64,000 nt of DNA from Zhihengliuella sp. ISTPL4 (GCF_002848265.1 NZ_CP025422.1:868001-932000), one strand, 5' to 3'. Numbered from the stretch's first letter, positions 26,190-35,636 are shown. Program-made: numbers and translations. Notes: generated by a model not told the origin, from the sequence alone.

Positions 26190-27188
26190 TCAGGCCTGGC
26201 AGCGCGGGCACCAGTACAGCTTGCGGGCGCCGATCTCCTCCAGCGCGATCTCGGTCCCGCAGACCCGGCACGGCAGGCCGGCGCGATGGTAGACCCAGTG
26301 CCGGTCGTCGCGGCTCGCCATCGCGGCCCGGTACTCGTCGGGAGACAAGCCGTCCATCGTCATCATCTGACCGGTCTCCACGCCGATGGCCAGCAACCGC
26401 ACCCAGTCGTGCCAGAGCGCGCGGACGACATCCTCCGGGATATCGCGGCCGGGCGTGTGCGGGTTCAGGCGCTGCCGGTAGAGCATCTCTGCCCGATACA
26501 CGTTGCCGATGCCGCTGACGACCGCCTGGTCCATCAGCAGCAGGGCGATCGGAGTGGGTTTCTTGCGCACGGCGCGAACGAAGCGTTCCTCGTTCTCCCC
26601 CGGATCGCCGACGAGCGGATCCGGACCGAGCTTGGCCACCGTCGCCAGCATCTCCTCTGGCGTCTGCAGCACGCACGCCGTGGGACCTCGCAGATCGGCC
26701 ACGGTGATGTCGGTCATCAGTCGCAGCCGCACCTGTCCGACCACGGGCGGCGGCCATTCGTCGACCTCGTCGGTCAGCCCCTTTGTCTGTTCGGACATCC
26801 GCACGTGGACCCTGGCCCGGCGCGGAGCCCCGATCGAGGCGAGCGAGTTCTCGCCGGCGTCGTCGAGGATCGCCTCGTCCAGCGTCGTGCCGCGCTGATT
26901 GGTCTGTCCCATCCGCCCGTTCGCCGACGCGATGGTGGGGTCGACGAGGATCTCTCCCGCGAAGTCCCACGCACCGTAGAGACCGAGATGCACGCGCAGC
27001 CAGAGGTCGCCCTCCGCTTCCAGGAACATCTGCTTGCCGACCGCCTGCACGCTCACGGCCTGGCGCCCGTCGAGCACGGCGGCGCCCTCGGCGAAGCGTC
27101 CCTGCGGGCTGGACGCGCTCATCGTCTTGCCGACGAAGTTGCGATCGAACTGCCGCGCGATGCGGTGGACGGAGTGCCCCTCGGGCAT
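26190..27188 (-). CDS. Fpg/Nei-family DNA glycosylase/AP lyase
   Basis: 332 residues beginning MPEGHSVHR, so Pro2 (nucleophile) and Glu3 of the family are intact; helix-two-turn-helix region around QAVVSGIGNVYRAEML; and a C-terminal zinc finger CRVCGTEI...YWCPRCQA with four cysteines. It removes oxidised bases from DNA. The MPEGHSVHR start and lack of the classical MPELPEV favour the actinobacterial Nei-like subgroup. The ATG begins 1 nt after the rpiB stop, so it is the second gene of an rpiB operon. Confidence 0.93.
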   Translation of the reverse strand: MPEGHSVHRIARQFDRNFVGKTMSASSPQGRFAEGAAVLDGRQAVSVQAVGKQMFLEAEGDLWLRVHLGLYGAWDFAGEILVDPTIASANGRMGQTNQRGTTLDEAILDDAGENSLASIGAPRRARVHVRMSEQTKGLTDEVDEWPPPVVGQVRLRLMTDITVADLRGPTACVLQTPEEMLATVAKLGPDPLVGDPGENEERFVRAVRKKPTPIALLLMDQAVVSGIGNVYRAEMLYRQRLNPHTPGRDIPEDVVRALWHDWVRLLAIGVETGQMMTMDGLSPDEYRAAMASRDDRHWVYHRAGLPCRVCGTEIALEEIGARKLYWCPRCQA

Positions 27189-27189
27189 G

Positions 27190-27675
27190 TCAGGCCCGAG
27201 GATCCGGGAGGAGCGAGCCGTCGCGCTCGAAGTCCGCGATCTGGCCGATGCGGCGCACGTGACGTTCGTCGCCGGAGAAGGGCGTCGCGATGAACCGGTC
27301 GATGAATCCGGTGACCTCGTCGTAGGTGTGCTGACGGGCACCGATCGAGATGACGTTCGCGTCGTTGTGCTCCCGGGCGAGCTCCGCCGTGGACAGGTTC
27401 CAGACGAGGGCCGCGCGAACACCGGCGACCTTGTTCGCCGCGATCTGCTCGCCGTTGCCCGAGCCGCCGAAGACGACGCCGAGCGCCTGGACACCGGCCT
27501 CCTGATCCGCGACGACGGCCTGGGCCGCCCGGATGCAGAAGGCGGGGTAGTCGTCGAGCGCGTCGTACTCCACCGGCCCGTGGTCGATCACCTCGTGCCC
27601 TGCCGCGCGGAGATGCTCCTGCAGCTGGGTCGAGAAATCGAGTCCGGCGTGGTCGGTGGCGATGTGGATGCGCAT
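27190..27675 (-). CDS. rpiB: ribose-5-phosphate isomerase B
   Basis: 161 residues: MRIHIATDHAGLDFS at the N terminus, FGGSGNGEQIAANKV and ARQHTYDE near the C terminus, all RpiB/LacAB landmarks. Interconverts ribulose- and ribose-5-phosphate. The start at 27675 is preferred over an ATG three codons earlier because that ATG lies inside the TAGGAT -10 box and because the family begins at MRIHIATDHAG. Confidence 0.94.
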   Translation of the reverse strand: MRIHIATDHAGLDFSTQLQEHLRAAGHEVIDHGPVEYDALDDYPAFCIRAAQAVVADQEAGVQALGVVFGGSGNGEQIAANKVAGVRAALVWNLSTAELAREHNDANVISIGARQHTYDEVTGFIDRFIATPFSGDERHVRRIGQIADFERDGSLLPDPRA

Positions 27676-27682
27676 GGTCTCC

Positions 27683-27688
27683 ATCCTA
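27683..27688 (-). promoter_or_regulatory. -10 box, leaderless start of rpiB
   Basis: TAGGAT on the minus strand, 7 nt before the ATG at 27675. Confidence 0.5.
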
Positions 27689-27706
27689 GGATCGACGATC
27701 CGCGGG

Positions 27707-28891
27707 TCAGGGGGCGATGCCGGCGGCTGCGGGCTTGAACCCCGCGCGCACGTTCTCGCAGCACCCCGGACGGCAGACGTCGAAAGCTCCGGGGAGATCG
27801 GTCACGTGCGGACGCTCCGCGTTCGGGCGCCCCTGCAACCGCTCCTCGATGAGGTCGACGATGCCCTCCACGAACGCCTCGCGGACGCCGGGCGTGGATG
27901 TGCGGACGAAGGCGAGCCCCGCCTCTTCCGCGGCTTCCGCGGCCTCAGTGTCCAGGTCCCAGAGGACCTCCATGTGGTCGCTCATGAAGCCGACAGGCAC
28001 CACGATGACGGCCTTGCGACCACGCGCGGGGAGCTCGGCGATGACGTCGCAGACATCGGGCTCCAGCCAGGGCTGCGAGGCGGGACCGGAACGGGACTGG
28101 TAGACGAGTTCCCAAGGCACATCGGCGGCGCCGGGCACGGCGGCACGCACCTGCTCCATCGTCCATTCCGAGACGGCGAGGTGCTGCGCCGCGTACGCGC
28201 CGCCTTCACCCCAGTCGATGTCGCGGGCGCCGGACCGCTCGGCGTCGGCCGTCGGGATGCTGTGCGTGGAGAAGAGCACCTGGATCTCCGAGGGGGCGTA
28301 CCCCTCGTCGAGGTAACGCCGCACGGACTCGCGTACCCCCGCCTCGAAGGCCTCGACGAAGCCGGGGTGGTCGTAGAAGGGACGGATCTTGTCGATGGTG
28401 ACCGTCTCGCCGAGACCGGTGTCCGTCAGCACGCGGGCGAAGTCCTCGCGGTACTGCCGACAGCTGGAGAACGAGCTGTAGGCGCTCGTCGCGAAGGCGA
28501 GGAGGGTGGTGTGGCCGTTGGCGGACGCCTCGGGCAGCACATCCTCGAGGTACGGGCCCCAGTTGCGATTCCCCCAGTACACCGGAAGGTCGATCCCTCG
28601 GGCGGACAGTGCCTTCTCCAGCGCCTCCTTGAGCACGCGGTTCTGGCCGTTGATCGGGCTCACCCCGCCGAAGTGGCGGTAGTGATGCGCGACCTCCTCC
28701 AGGCGCTCGTCCGGGATCCCCCGACCGCGCGTCACGTTCCGCAGGAAGGGGATCACATCCTCCTGGCCCTCCGGGCCGCCGAAGCTCGCCAAGAGGATGG
28801 CGTCGTAGGCGACAGGCGTGGTCACATAGGGGTCGCCGCCGGCAGCGGCGGGCGAGGCAAAGGGAACGACATTCGGCTCGATCGCGGTCAC
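27707..28891 (-). CDS. hemH: ferrochelatase (coproporphyrin III ferrochelatase type)
   Basis: 394 residues: LLASFGGPEG, FGGVSPING, FATSAYSSFSSCRQYRED, the catalytic-histidine strand FSTHSIP and VVPVGFMSDHMEVLWDLD. The C terminus CRPGCCENVRAG carries clustered cysteines of the kind that bind a [2Fe-2S] cluster in actinobacterial enzymes. Actinobacteria use the coproporphyrin-dependent heme pathway, so the substrate is likely coproporphyrin III (established for the phylum, not shown here). GTG start; GAAGAT lies 6 nt upstream. Confidence 0.93.
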   Translation of the reverse strand: MTAIEPNVVPFASPAAAGGDPYVTTPVAYDAILLASFGGPEGQEDVIPFLRNVTRGRGIPDERLEEVAHHYRHFGGVSPINGQNRVLKEALEKALSARGIDLPVYWGNRNWGPYLEDVLPEASANGHTTLLAFATSAYSSFSSCRQYREDFARVLTDTGLGETVTIDKIRPFYDHPGFVEAFEAGVRESVRRYLDEGYAPSEIQVLFSTHSIPTADAERSGARDIDWGEGGAYAAQHLAVSEWTMEQVRAAVPGAADVPWELVYQSRSGPASQPWLEPDVCDVIAELPARGRKAVIVVPVGFMSDHMEVLWDLDTEAAEAAEEAGLAFVRTSTPGVREAFVEGIVDLIEERLQGRPNAERPHVTDLPGAFDVCRPGCCENVRAGFKPAAAGIAP

Positions 28892-29060
28892 CCCTCCATC
28901 TTCCCACCTCCGCGGACGACGAGCGTCCGCACGACCGGGACTATCCCTGGTTCGAGAGGGTCGACGGCGCGCGCGTCGCTCTGGCGTAGGCTGTCATGGT
29001 TGCCGTCGGCGCCAACTGCGCCGACCCCGGTTACGTCCCCTCACCCCTGGGAGTACAGCT

Positions 29061-31613
29061 TTGCCTGGAGAGAACCTCACCCGAATCGAAGCGCAGGAGC
29101 GCCGCGACGTCGTCGACACGCACTCCTATGAGGTCGCCCTCGATCTGACGAAGGGTGCCGAGGTCTTCGGTTCCCGCAGCGTCGTGCGCTTCTCCGCGTC
29201 CCCTGACAGCTCCACCTTCATCGACCTCATCGCCCGCGACGTGCGCGAGATCTCGCTCAACGGAGAGCAGCTCGACCCGCGCGAGGTCTTCGCAGAGTCC
29301 CGGATCGCGCTGACCGGTCTGCAGGAGGAGAACGTCCTCGTCGTCGATGCCGACTGCCTCTACACCAACACCGGCGAGGGCCTGCACCGCTTCGTCGACC
29401 CGGTGGACGGGGAGGTGTATCTCTACTCGCAGTTCGAGGTGCCGGACTCCCGTCGCGTGTTCGCCGTCTTCGAGCAGCCCGACCTCAAGGCCACCTTCCA
29501 GTTCACGGTGACCGCCCCCGCGGAGTGGAAGGTCGTCTCCAACTCCCCCACCCCGGAGCCCATCGTCCACGACGACGGCGTCTCGGCCACCTGGGGCTTC
29601 GAGCCCACGCCTCGGATCTCCTCGTACATCACGGCTCTCGTCGCCGGACCGTACGAGTCCACCTTCTCGGAGCTCACCAGCGCCTCCGGCCGAGTGATCC
29701 CGCTCGGCGTCTACGGACGCAAGAGCCTCTGGCAGCACCTGGACGCCGACTACATCTTCGACAAGACCCGCGAAGGCTTCGCCTACTTCGAGTCCAAGTT
29801 CGGCGTCCCGTATCCGTTCGCCAAGTACGACCAGCTCTTCGTCCCCGAATTCAACGCCGGGGCGATGGAGAACGCGGGCGCGGTCACCTTCACCGAAACG
29901 TATGTCTTCCGCAGCAAGGTCACCGACGCCGTCAAGGAGCGGCGCGTCGTGACGATCCTGCACGAGCTCGCCCACATGTGGTTCGGCGACCTCGTCACCA
30001 TGAAGTGGTGGAACGACCTCTGGCTCAACGAGTCGTTCGCCGAGTGGGCGTCCACCATCGCGACGGCCGAGGCAACCGAGTGGACCGAGGCCTGGACGAC
30101 CTTCAACGCGATGGAGAAGACCTGGGCCTACCGCCAGGACCAGCTTCCCTCCACCCACCCGATCGTCGCCGAGATCAACGACCTCGAGGACGTGCAGGTC
30201 AACTTCGACGGCATCACCTACGCCAAGGGCGGATCCGTCCTCAAGCAGCTCGCCGCGTGGGTGGGCATCGAGGCGTTCTTCGCCGGCGTCTCGCAGTACT
30301 TCCAGAAGCACTCCTGGGGCAACACCGAACTCAGCGATCTGCTGTCCGAGCTGGAGGCCACGAGCGGCCGCGACCTCAGCACCTGGTCGAAGAAGTGGCT
30401 GGAGACCGCCGGCGTCAACACCCTCGAGCCCGTCGTGGCCGAGGACGACAACGGCAAGATCTCGCGCTTCGCCATCACGCAGACGGCTCCGGCCGACTAC
30501 CCGACCATCCGTCCGCACCGTCTCGGCATCGGCTTCTACTCGCTGCAGGACGGCGCGCTCACGCGCACCCACCACATCGAGGTGGATGTCGACGGCGACC
30601 GCACGGAGGTCCCCGAGCTTCAGGGCCTCGACCGCCCGGACCTCATCCTCCTCAACGACGACGACCTCGCGTACGCGAAGATCCGTCTCGACGAGAAGTC
30701 GCTCGCGACCGCGATCGCCCACCTCGCCGACATCCACGACCCCCTCGCCCGCTCGCTCGTCTGGGGAGCAGCCTGGGACCAGACCCGCGACGCGGAGACG
30801 GCGGCGTCCGACTACATCGATCTCGTCCTCGGCAACATCGGTCGCGAGACGGAGTCGACGACGGTCCGCACCACGCTCGCGCAGCTGCGCACGGCCGCGA
30901 CGCTCTACGGCGCTCCGGCGGAGCGCGATGCCGCACGGCTGAAGGTGGCCGACGGCCTCTGGACGCTCGCCGAGGCGGCGGAGGCCGGCAGCGACAGCCA
31001 GCTCCAGTTCGTCACCGCCTTCGCGAACAACCTGGTGACGCCGGAGCACGCCGGCATCGTCGGCCGTCTGCGCTCGGGTGAGGAGACGCTCCCCGGACTC
31101 GACGTCGACGCCGACCTGAGCTGGCAGCTTCTCGTCGGCCTCGCGACGATCGGCGCGACCGACGCCGGCGCCATCGATGCCGCGCTCGCCGCCGACAACA
31201 CCGCCAAGGGAGCGGAGTTCGCCGCCCAGGCGCGCGCTGCCCTTCCGGACGCCGCGGCGAAGCAGGAGGCCTGGGACGCGTTGATCGCGCGCGACGACGC
31301 CCCGAACACGATCGTCCGCTCCGCGGCCCTCGGCTTCGTCCACCCGGCGGGCGTGGAGGTGCTGGGCGCCTTCGTGCCTCAGTACTTCGACATGCTTCTG
31401 CCGGTGTGGGAGTCGAGGACCTACCAGATCGCGCAGTACCTGGTCGTCGGGCTCTTCCCCACCGCACTCGCGGACGTCGCGCTGCGCGATGCGACGCGGG
31501 GTTGGCTCTCCGCGCATCAGGACGCGCCGCCCGCCCTGCGCCGTCTCGTGCTGGAGAACCTCGCGGACGTGGAGCGCGCCCTGGCGGCCCAGTCCCGCGA
31601 CGCCGAGGACTGA
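29061..31613 (+). CDS. pepN: aminopeptidase N (M1 metallopeptidase)
   Basis: 850 residues. The exopeptidase motif GAMEN (267-271) and zinc site HELAH (301-305) with a downstream NESFAEW glutamate are intact; an N-terminal beta domain precedes and an ERAP1-like C-terminal helical domain follows. Cytosolic removal of N-terminal residues from peptides. TTG start, chosen for GGGAG 8 nt upstream and absence of a nearby ATG; the protein has the normal actinobacterial length. Confidence 0.95.
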   Translation: MPGENLTRIEAQERRDVVDTHSYEVALDLTKGAEVFGSRSVVRFSASPDSSTFIDLIARDVREISLNGEQLDPREVFAESRIALTGLQEENVLVVDADCLYTNTGEGLHRFVDPVDGEVYLYSQFEVPDSRRVFAVFEQPDLKATFQFTVTAPAEWKVVSNSPTPEPIVHDDGVSATWGFEPTPRISSYITALVAGPYESTFSELTSASGRVIPLGVYGRKSLWQHLDADYIFDKTREGFAYFESKFGVPYPFAKYDQLFVPEFNAGAMENAGAVTFTETYVFRSKVTDAVKERRVVTILHELAHMWFGDLVTMKWWNDLWLNESFAEWASTIATAEATEWTEAWTTFNAMEKTWAYRQDQLPSTHPIVAEINDLEDVQVNFDGITYAKGGSVLKQLAAWVGIEAFFAGVSQYFQKHSWGNTELSDLLSELEATSGRDLSTWSKKWLETAGVNTLEPVVAEDDNGKISRFAITQTAPADYPTIRPHRLGIGFYSLQDGALTRTHHIEVDVDGDRTEVPELQGLDRPDLILLNDDDLAYAKIRLDEKSLATAIAHLADIHDPLARSLVWGAAWDQTRDAETAASDYIDLVLGNIGRETESTTVRTTLAQLRTAATLYGAPAERDAARLKVADGLWTLAEAAEAGSDSQLQFVTAFANNLVTPEHAGIVGRLRSGEETLPGLDVDADLSWQLLVGLATIGATDAGAIDAALAADNTAKGAEFAAQARAALPDAAAKQEAWDALIARDDAPNTIVRSAALGFVHPAGVEVLGAFVPQYFDMLLPVWESRTYQIAQYLVVGLFPTALADVALRDATRGWLSAHQDAPPALRRLVLENLADVERALAAQSRDAED

Positions 31614-31620
31614 CTCTCGG

Positions 31621-31644
31621 CACCGACACCGACACCGACACCGA
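31621..31644. repeat. CACCGA x4 hexanucleotide repeat
   Basis: Four perfect tandem CACCGA units beginning 7 nt after the pepN stop and leading into the terminator stem; untranslated. Confidence 0.85.
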
Positions 31645-31646
31645 CA

Positions 31647-31687
31647 CGGGCCTCTGCCGCCGCTCTTCCAGCCGGCGCAGAGGCCCG
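31647..31687. terminator. pepN terminator
   Basis: CGGGCCTCTGC / GCAGAGGCCCG, an 11-bp perfect outer stem with a partly paired interior, 33 nt after the pepN stop and before the mscS-type gene. Confidence 0.7.
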
Positions 31688-31692
31688 CTCGG

Positions 31693-31698
31693 TACCAT
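31693..31698 (+). promoter_or_regulatory. -10 box, probable leaderless start of the MscS gene
   Basis: TACCAT 7 nt before the ATG at 31706, with no ribosome site between. Confidence 0.45.
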
Positions 31699-31705
31699 CG
31701 ACACG

Positions 31706-32782
31706 ATGCTGATTTCCGCTGACACGACTCCCTCGCCGACGCCGACCGAGCTCCCCCCGTGGGTGAAGGACATGCTCGCGATGCTGACCACGGTCGGCGG
31801 CAAGCTCCTGCAGATCGCCTTGATCATCGGCGCCTGCGTCCTCATCGCGCTCGTGCTGCGCCGGGTGATCACACGTGTCGTGCACCGCATCGTCGACACC
31901 GCCAAGAACAAGGCCGCCGTCGACGACACGCAGGCACTCGAACGCTCGCCGCTGGCCGACATGCGGCTGGTCCAGCGCACCCGCACCCTCGGCACCATCC
32001 TGCAGAACATCGTGAACGTGATGCTCGTGATCATCGCGATCATCCTCATCGTCAACGCGATCGACAACGCCCTCCTCGGATCGCTCACCCTCCTCACGGC
32101 GGCGGTCGGTGCCGGACTCGGTTTCGGCGCTCAGAACATCGTCAAGGACGTCCTGAACGGGATCTTCCTTGTCGCCGAGGATCAGATCGGCATCGGAGAC
32201 GTCGTCGACCTCGGGCTCGCCAGCGGCGTCGTCGAGTACGTCAGCGTCCGCGTGACCCAGGTGCGGGACGTGAACGGCACCCTCTGGTACGTCCGCAACG
32301 GCGAAGTCACCCGCATCGGGAACATGTCGCAGGGTTGGGCGCGCGCGATCGTCGACATCGGCGTTCCGCCGGATTCCGACCTCGAGCAGGTCGAGCACAT
32401 CCTGCTGGAGACCGCGCAGGGCCTCGCGAAGGACCCGAAGTGGCGTACCCGCATCGTGGAGAAACCTGAGCTCTGGGGCCTGGAATCGATCGACGGGGAC
32501 GCTCTCGTGGTCCGAGCGGTCATCAAGACCAGGGCGAATGCGCGCGACGACGTCGCGCAGGAGCTGCGCCGCCGCCTGCGGGCTGCCCTTCTGGAGAAGG
32601 AGATCGACGTCCCCCACCTGGCCGACGTCGTCCCCACCGGGCTGGAGGGAGCGCGCCGCGTCCGGGGGGCCAACCCGCCGAAGACGCGCCCCAATGCCGT
32701 CACCGGGGTGCCCGTCATCCCCGACCGCGGGATCTGGCGACGTAAGAAGAACACCGGCGGCGACGGGAGTGCAGACAAGTGA
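31706..32782 (+). CDS. MscS-family mechanosensitive ion channel
   Basis: 358 residues: three membrane segments (about 26-50, 95-120 and 120-148), the pore helix rich in Ala/Gly (LTAAVGAGLGFGAQNIVKD), the FLVAEDQIGIGDVV beta-domain entry and an extended cytoplasmic C terminus with a basic tail. Releases solutes on hypo-osmotic shock. Its TGA overlaps the GTG of the truncated-hemoglobin gene (GTGA), linking the two in translation. Confidence 0.92.
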   Translation: MLISADTTPSPTPTELPPWVKDMLAMLTTVGGKLLQIALIIGACVLIALVLRRVITRVVHRIVDTAKNKAAVDDTQALERSPLADMRLVQRTRTLGTILQNIVNVMLVIIAIILIVNAIDNALLGSLTLLTAAVGAGLGFGAQNIVKDVLNGIFLVAEDQIGIGDVVDLGLASGVVEYVSVRVTQVRDVNGTLWYVRNGEVTRIGNMSQGWARAIVDIGVPPDSDLEQVEHILLETAQGLAKDPKWRTRIVEKPELWGLESIDGDALVVRAVIKTRANARDDVAQELRRRLRAALLEKEIDVPHLADVVPTGLEGARRVRGANPPKTRPNAVTGVPVIPDRGIWRRKKNTGGDGSADK

Positions 32783-33228
32783 CGTTCTACGACGAGGTCG
32801 GCGGACGCGAGACGTTCGCGAAGATCGTCTCGGTCTTCTACCGCGAGGTCGCTCTCGACCCCGTGCTCAAGCCGATGTACCCGGAGGAGGACCTCGGTCC
32901 GGCCGAGGAGCGGCTGCTGCTGTTCCTCGAGCAGTACTGGGGCGGCCCGACCACCTACGGCGAGACCCGGGGGCACCCCCGGCTGCGGATGCGGCACATG
33001 CCGTTCCATGTGGACCCCGACGCCCGCGATCGTTGGCTCCGTCACATGCGCACGGCCCTGAACGAGGCGCAGTTGTCCCCGCTGCACGAAACCACTCTCT
33101 GGGACTACCTGGAGCGGGCCGCTTATGCCATGGTGAACACATTCGAGCCGTCCGGCATCGGCACGGCACCCCAGGGACGCACGACCCTGGAGACCCGCTC
33201 CCGTCAGGAATCAACGGAGAACCCATGA
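32779..33228 (+). CDS. glbO: group II truncated hemoglobin (HbO)
   Basis: 149 residues of a 2-on-2 globin: FYDEVGGRETF, the FLEQYWGGPTTYGETRGHPRLRMRH stretch with the proximal histidine region, and DRWLRHM with the group-II tryptophan at G8. The C-terminal 30 residues are a polar extension. Binds oxygen or NO; linked to respiration and NO detoxification in Actinobacteria. Overlaps genes on both sides by 4 nt. Confidence 0.93.
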   Translation: MTFYDEVGGRETFAKIVSVFYREVALDPVLKPMYPEEDLGPAEERLLLFLEQYWGGPTTYGETRGHPRLRMRHMPFHVDPDARDRWLRHMRTALNEAQLSPLHETTLWDYLERAAYAMVNTFEPSGIGTAPQGRTTLETRSRQESTENP

Positions 33229-34889
33229 CGACCACGCCCCCGACCGCAGACGTCCTGGTGATCGGTTGGGGGTTGGCGGGACTCGTGGCCGCCGCGGAAG
33301 CCCTCGAGGCCGGACGTCGGGTCGTCATCATCGATCAGGAGCCGCGGACCAATCTCGGCGGGCAGGCGTGGTGGTCCTTCGGCGGGCTGTTCCTCGTGGA
33401 CTCCCCCGAGCAGCGCCGCCTCGGCATCACCGACTCGCTCGACCTCGCCGCCCAGGACTGGTTCGGCACCGCGGGGTTCGACCGGCCGGAGGACGAGTGG
33501 CCACGGCGCTGGGCCGAGGCCTACCTGCACTTCGCCGCCGGGGAGAAGCGCGCCTGGCTCCGTGCCCGCGGGGTCGGCTTCTTCCCGGTCGTCGGCTGGG
33601 CCGAGCGGGGCGGTTACGGCGCCCTCGGTCCGGGGAACTCGGTCCCCCGCTTCCACATCACGTGGGGCACCGGGCCGGGGATCGTCGCCCCGTTCGCGGC
33701 CGCGGTCGAGCAGGGAGAGCGGGAGGGACGGCTCACCGTCCTCGCCCGACACCGCGTCGAGGAACTCGTCCTCACCGACGGACGCGTGACCGGAGCGCGC
33801 GGGAGCGTGCTGGCATCGGACGGCGCCGCCCGGGGCGTGCCCTCGTCCCGCGATGTGATCGGCACGTTCGAGATCGACGCGACGGCGACGATCGTCGCCT
33901 CCGGGGGCATCGGCGGGAACCACGACCTCGTCCGCGCCGCCTGGCCCTCGCGACTGGGCACTCCCCCGACGCACATGCTCTCCGGCGTGCCCGCCTACGT
34001 CGACGGCTCGATGCAGTCCGTGAGCGCATCCGCCGGCGCCCGCCTCATCAACGGCGACCGGATGTGGCACTACGTGGAGGGCATCACGAACTGGGACCCG
34101 GTGTGGCCGCAGCACGGCATCCGGATCCTGCCCGGTCCCTCGTCGCTGTGGCTCGACGCGACCGGACACCGGCTCCCCGTTCCGCTCTTCCCCGGGTTCG
34201 ACACACTCGGCACTCTGGAACACCTCAGGCGGACCGGTCACGACCACTCCTGGTTCGTGACCTCGCGGCAGATCGTGGAGAAGGAGTTCGCACTGTCGGG
34301 CAGCGAGCAGAACCCGGACCTCACGGGCAAGGACGTGGCCCTGCTGCTCAAGTCCCGCCTCGCGAAGGGGCCCACCGGTCCCGTGCAGTCGTTCCTCGAC
34401 GAGGGCGAGGACTTCATCGTCGAGAACGACCTCGAGTCGCTGCTGGAGCAGATGGCGGCCCACCCCGGGGGCGAGCTCCTGGACATCGACGCCGTACGCC
34501 GCGAGGTGGTCGCCCGCGACCGCGAGATGGTCAACGACTTCAGCAAGGACCCGCAGATCGGCATGCTGCGCTCGATGCGGGCCTATCGCGGGGACAAGCT
34601 CATCCGCACCGCGGCCCCGCATCGGCTCCAGGACCCCTCCGCCGGGCCGCTGATCGCGGTCAAGCTGCACGTGCTCACCCGGAAGTCCCTCGGGGGGATC
34701 AACACAGATCTCGACGGTCGTGCCCTGGACGGAAGCGGCGCGCCGATTCCGGGTCTCTTCGCCGCAGGCGAGGCCAGCGGCTTCGGCGGCGGAGGCGCCC
34801 ACGGCTACCGCGCCCTCGAGGGCACGTTCCTCGGCGGGTGCCTGTTCTCTGGCCGTCAGGCGGGTCGCGCCGCCGCTGCTCTCGGTTGA
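33225..34889 (+). CDS. FAD-binding dehydrogenase (ketosteroid dehydrogenase-like)
   Basis: 554 residues with an N-terminal dinucleotide fold VLVIGWGLAGLVAA, the second FAD contact WWSFGGLFLV, a substrate domain and the C-terminal GLFAAGEASGFGGGGAHGYR segment that closes the flavin site. It belongs to the fumarate reductase/KstD flavoprotein superfamily in the group annotated only as FAD-binding dehydrogenase; steroid activity should not be assumed. ATGA overlap with glbO places it in the mscS-glbO operon. Confidence 0.9.
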   Translation: MTTTPPTADVLVIGWGLAGLVAAAEALEAGRRVVIIDQEPRTNLGGQAWWSFGGLFLVDSPEQRRLGITDSLDLAAQDWFGTAGFDRPEDEWPRRWAEAYLHFAAGEKRAWLRARGVGFFPVVGWAERGGYGALGPGNSVPRFHITWGTGPGIVAPFAAAVEQGEREGRLTVLARHRVEELVLTDGRVTGARGSVLASDGAARGVPSSRDVIGTFEIDATATIVASGGIGGNHDLVRAAWPSRLGTPPTHMLSGVPAYVDGSMQSVSASAGARLINGDRMWHYVEGITNWDPVWPQHGIRILPGPSSLWLDATGHRLPVPLFPGFDTLGTLEHLRRTGHDHSWFVTSRQIVEKEFALSGSEQNPDLTGKDVALLLKSRLAKGPTGPVQSFLDEGEDFIVENDLESLLEQMAAHPGGELLDIDAVRREVVARDREMVNDFSKDPQIGMLRSMRAYRGDKLIRTAAPHRLQDPSAGPLIAVKLHVLTRKSLGGINTDLDGRALDGSGAPIPGLFAAGEASGFGGGGAHGYRALEGTFLGGCLFSGRQAGRAAAALG

Positions 34890-34920
34890 TCCCGAGCTGC
34901 CCGCCGGCTGCGTGACCGCG

Positions 34921-35586
34921 TCAGGCGCCGGAGCCGGTGGTGCGCACGCCGGTCAGCCCGGAGGCGACGGGACCGCGCGCGAGCACGTGGCCGCGGCGGA
35001 ACGCGAGCCGCGTCCAACGACCGGAACGCGTGACGGGCACGTCCTCTTCGCCGGAGATGAAGCCGAGGGCGTCCGCGGCGAACGCCACGCCTCGCGGAAG
35101 TCCGCCGAGGTCATCGTCCGGCTCGCCCCAGATCGCTGCGCGGAGCGCGCGGACCGCTTCCTCGCCGGACCCCGGCCCCGCACCGTGCGCCACGGCCGAG
35201 ATGCCCCACTGGGCACGCTGCGCGATGACGGAGGCGGGAAGGACGCTTTCCACGGACCAGTCCCGGCGCGGAGGTGCGACACCGGCCCACGCGGGCGAGA
35301 GGGCGGTCTCCGGCAGGGCGAGGCGCTGCGGGTCGTCCGTCGGGGCCAGGGCGTCGATCACGAGATCGCACTCGAGTTCCGGGTCGGCACGCACGATGCG
35401 CATGGCGAGGATCGTCGGCGTCTGGTCGAAGAGCCCCTGGGGCGCGAGGACCGCCGTCGTGAGCGCCAGCACGCCCTGGTGAGCCTGGAGACGCACACCT
35501 TCGTCGGAGACCCTGGATGCGCGGCCCGTGAACGTGAGGACATCCTTCGCCGTGTCCGGATCGGCGAGCAGGAGCTGAGGGGTCAC
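34921..35586 (-). CDS. conserved hypothetical protein
   Basis: 221 residues, soluble, no recognised domain. Several strand-like stretches (GVLALTTAVLAP, AMRIVRADPELECDLVIDAL) alternate with acidic loops, and a GAGPGSGEEAVRAL helix start lies mid-protein. The C-terminal GRWTRLAFRRGHVLARG resembles a beta-rich end. GTG start with TAGTTT 7 nt upstream. It converges on the flavoprotein gene and diverges from tesB; I do not assign a function. Confidence 0.65.
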   Translation of the reverse strand: MTPQLLLADPDTAKDVLTFTGRASRVSDEGVRLQAHQGVLALTTAVLAPQGLFDQTPTILAMRIVRADPELECDLVIDALAPTDDPQRLALPETALSPAWAGVAPPRRDWSVESVLPASVIAQRAQWGISAVAHGAGPGSGEEAVRALRAAIWGEPDDDLGGLPRGVAFAADALGFISGEEDVPVTRSGRWTRLAFRRGHVLARGPVASGLTGVRTTGSGA

Positions 35587-35593
35587 GCGTTCT

Positions 35594-35599
35594 AAACTA
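35594..35599 (-). promoter_or_regulatory. -10 box before the hypothetical gene
   Basis: TAGTTT on the minus strand, 7 nt before the GTG at 35586, inside the 50-bp gap to tesB. Confidence 0.4.
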
Positions 35600-35636
35600 C
35601 CAACGAGCGGCGACCCGGGGCCGCGGAGGGGAACAC

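Noticed and set aside
27724..27760. tRNA T-arm-like string GGGCTTGAACCCCGC
   Set aside because: It lies inside the hemH coding sequence and has no acceptor, D arm or anticodon arm around it.
29031..31517. 828-codon minus-strand open frame opposite pepN
   Set aside because: It is the mirror frame of a well-supported M1 aminopeptidase, with low-complexity Arg/Val/Asp composition and no recognisable domain.
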